Of a stretch of DNA of 64,000 bases, positions 62,263-64,000 are shown piece by piece; within the stretch, counting starts at the first letter, position 1, and each line of letters begins with the position of its first letter. Source of the DNA: Heliopora coerulea (lineage: Eukaryota > Cnidaria > Anthozoa > Scleralcyonacea > Helioporidae); contig JASJOG010000033.1 of the NCBI GenBank assembly GCA_030142905.1, positions 62,001 through 126,000 of the forward strand, given 5' to 3'. Position numbers and translations under genes: made by a program. The notes below the pieces were generated by a model that saw only the letters and a program-made list of their open reading frames with translations, was not told the origin of the DNA and ran no database searches.

Positions 62263-62299
62263 ATCGTATCTCCTCAGTTTTGATAGTTCCCTAACCCTT

Positions 62300-63280
62300 T
62301 TCGTTTTTACATGGTGATCTAAGATGGCGGCCAAACCAGAGGTTAGGTGAAACAAGAAAAGATGTGCATTCTGTTTTGGACAAGGCTTATGCGTAATTCT
62401 AATCCAACGTAGTCCTTAAAGAGCTCCAGGAATTTTTCATAAGCTGCAAATCTCGCGCATTGATGGAAGTCCATCAGTCCTCTACATAGTCATGCACATT
62501 TTAGAAAAAATGTTTTGTGTGCATTTTCAACGAGGTATTTTGGGAAGGGAGGAAAGTCGGGAAACTAGATCACGCAGGAGATCGACAGGCAGTTACCTTG
62601 GCTTAATACTTCATTGCCAAATTACTAGAGCGCTGTAATTAGAGTTCAATGAGGTCAGTAGGTAGCGCATGTTTGTCTTCAGTTCTTTAATCTCGAGTCA
62701 TCTTTGCAGTATATATGCCCAGTTCATTGGCTTAAGGTCGAAAATAAGGGCATCGCGACAAGGGACTCCTGTGTGAACATCTTTCTTCTTTTTGAATTGC
62801 TATTGAGTTCTGCATTCAGAAAATCAATGAGCAAGATTATCTTTACCAAAACGAATTTTGCTACGACAATGGATAACTTACTAAGTTCGACTTACTCAAG
62901 GAAAATTGTTCGTTTCTTGGACGGATTGCCTTCGGTGAAAACATGCTACAGTCAGTGAAAGGATCTCCCTGTCTCAGTTTACTATATGAATGTAAAACAA
63001 AGTGGAAATCAGAATTAAGTAGGTTGCACAACAGTACGCAAAGTGTTCGTCAGTTCCAATGAAAAGTGATCAGGATCATGGGGACATTACACAAACAATC
63101 TTTTATCAAAACATTGAAGGTAGACAACGAATAAAACTTCACCGAATGCCACGACAGTTTTATATGAGAAGTAGTATACGAAGGATAAAGGAAGTGAACT
63201 TAATGAAATCAAACACGGATAAGAGCGTTTGTACAACGACGCAAAGCCGAGTTTTTGAAACGCTCTTCAGGGTGTTTGGT
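62300..63280. other. Intergenic, nothing recognised
   Basis: Short frames without domains; no element ends seen. Confidence 0.45.
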
Positions 63281-63284
63281 TGAA

Positions 63285-63560
63285 GTGTAGTCTATACGTG
63301 TAACACTCTACCACAGCGACTAGGGTTCGATTCCGGCATCGGGTAGTTATCTGATTAAAGCTACCCAGCACACATGTGAGAAGATTGTTGTCCAGTTTGA
63401 CTCTATTAAGGACAACAGGTTTTCTCCGGGTACTCCGATTTCCTCCTGTAATAACACTGGACCCTTGAGGGGTGGCCCTTACTGGACCTATAGGGAGAAC
63501 AGCTTAACTAGCTGATTGGGTTATCCAGTATATATAAAGACATCTTACTTTTTTACTTTT
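63285..63560 (+). repeat. tRNA-derived SINE with conserved central domain-like motif
   Basis: tRNA-like head with B-box GGGTTCGATTCCGGC, then a body containing GTTTTCTCCGGGTACTCCGA followed by TTTCCTCC, a motif type shared by SINEs of many marine invertebrates, and a TTTTAC-rich tail (about 63548-63568). Confidence 0.65.
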
Positions 63561-64000
63561 ACTTTTGTCAAAAAATCAAGATAGAAGTTGGCTTAATTGA
63601 TGCAAGTGTTTGATCGCGGTATCAAAACAAGTTTCAGTTATGATTCTTCTTCGTGTTTTCTTCATGAATTAGTGATGAGTTTGAAAGGTGTAATTTTTGC
63701 AGCGATCCTTTGGTCATTTCTGAGGTCTGATAAAGTGAAGGTAATACACAACATAGTAGGATTAATGTAGCCGTTTGCACTCAATAAACATGTACGTAAG
63801 AATCGTTGAGATGAAATTACGAATTTGAACAACGGAGTGAAACCCTTCTGTTCGAGTAAACCAAGAACTGCATAATACGAAAAATGCAACTTCAACGCAT
63901 TGTATTGATACATATTAAACTCATGACCAGGTTGTCAGCAAGGGCTTTCGCAACTTAGACCCAAAGTCGAAGGTTTGAATTTGATTCCGACCGAAGTTAA

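Overview
The window is eukaryotic, AT-rich, and most likely from an anthozoan cnidarian, probably a stony coral. That assignment is inference. It rests on a fibrillar-type collagen gene with a WAP (four-disulfide-core) module in its N-propeptide, a layout known from Hydra and Nematostella fibrillar collagens, and on a mixed repeat load of Penelope-like, hAT, pogo, THAP/ISL2EU-like, R2-like and RTE-like elements plus tRNA-derived SINEs.

One host gene is visible. A collagen gene runs on the minus strand from its start codon at 47220 to beyond the left edge. I place 18 exons: signal peptide (47151-47220), WAP module (41783-41920), short minor-helix exons, an interrupted helix/telopeptide-like stretch (33047-33166, 30418-30465), then main-helix exons that are whole multiples of Gly-X-Y triplets with canonical splice sites. 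The exon pieces add up to 1215 bp (405 codons) in one frame. The main-helix exon sizes read 45, 54x5, 45, 54, 45, 198, 54, 45, which is the order I recall for vertebrate fibrillar collagens if 198 = 54+99+45 and 54+45 = 99. Only about 84 main-helix triplets are here, so most of the helix and the C-propeptide lie outside the window.

The introns, and the 17 kb upstream of the gene, are filled with mobile-element debris. From left to right: a SINE and microsatellites (0.4-1 kb); a Penelope-like element with a GIY-YIG endonuclease and inverted terminal copies carrying hammerhead-ribozyme-like motifs (4.2-5.4 kb); an R2-like LINE tail (8.5-9.8 kb); several TA-flanked TIR elements; a tRNA-like palindrome (16.7 kb); a decayed hAT transposon with nested insertions (21.7-27.6 kb); a minisatellite (32.5 kb); and foldback and palindromic elements (33.8-36.1 kb).

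Upstream of the gene lie a compact THAP/SAP two-ORF DNA transposon (48.0-49.7 kb), itself hit by a ribozyme-like hairpin with a 13-bp target duplication; a pogo-like transposon split by a CR1/Jockey-type LINE (50.2-53.9 kb); a short hAT derivative with a matching 8-bp duplication (58.2-58.9 kb); an RTE-like fragment (60-61 kb); and SINEs (61.7-63.6 kb). I see no second intact host gene, rRNA, CRISPR array or prokaryotic gene. The most interesting material is the conserved collagen exon architecture and the nested THAP-element/ribozyme-hairpin structure.
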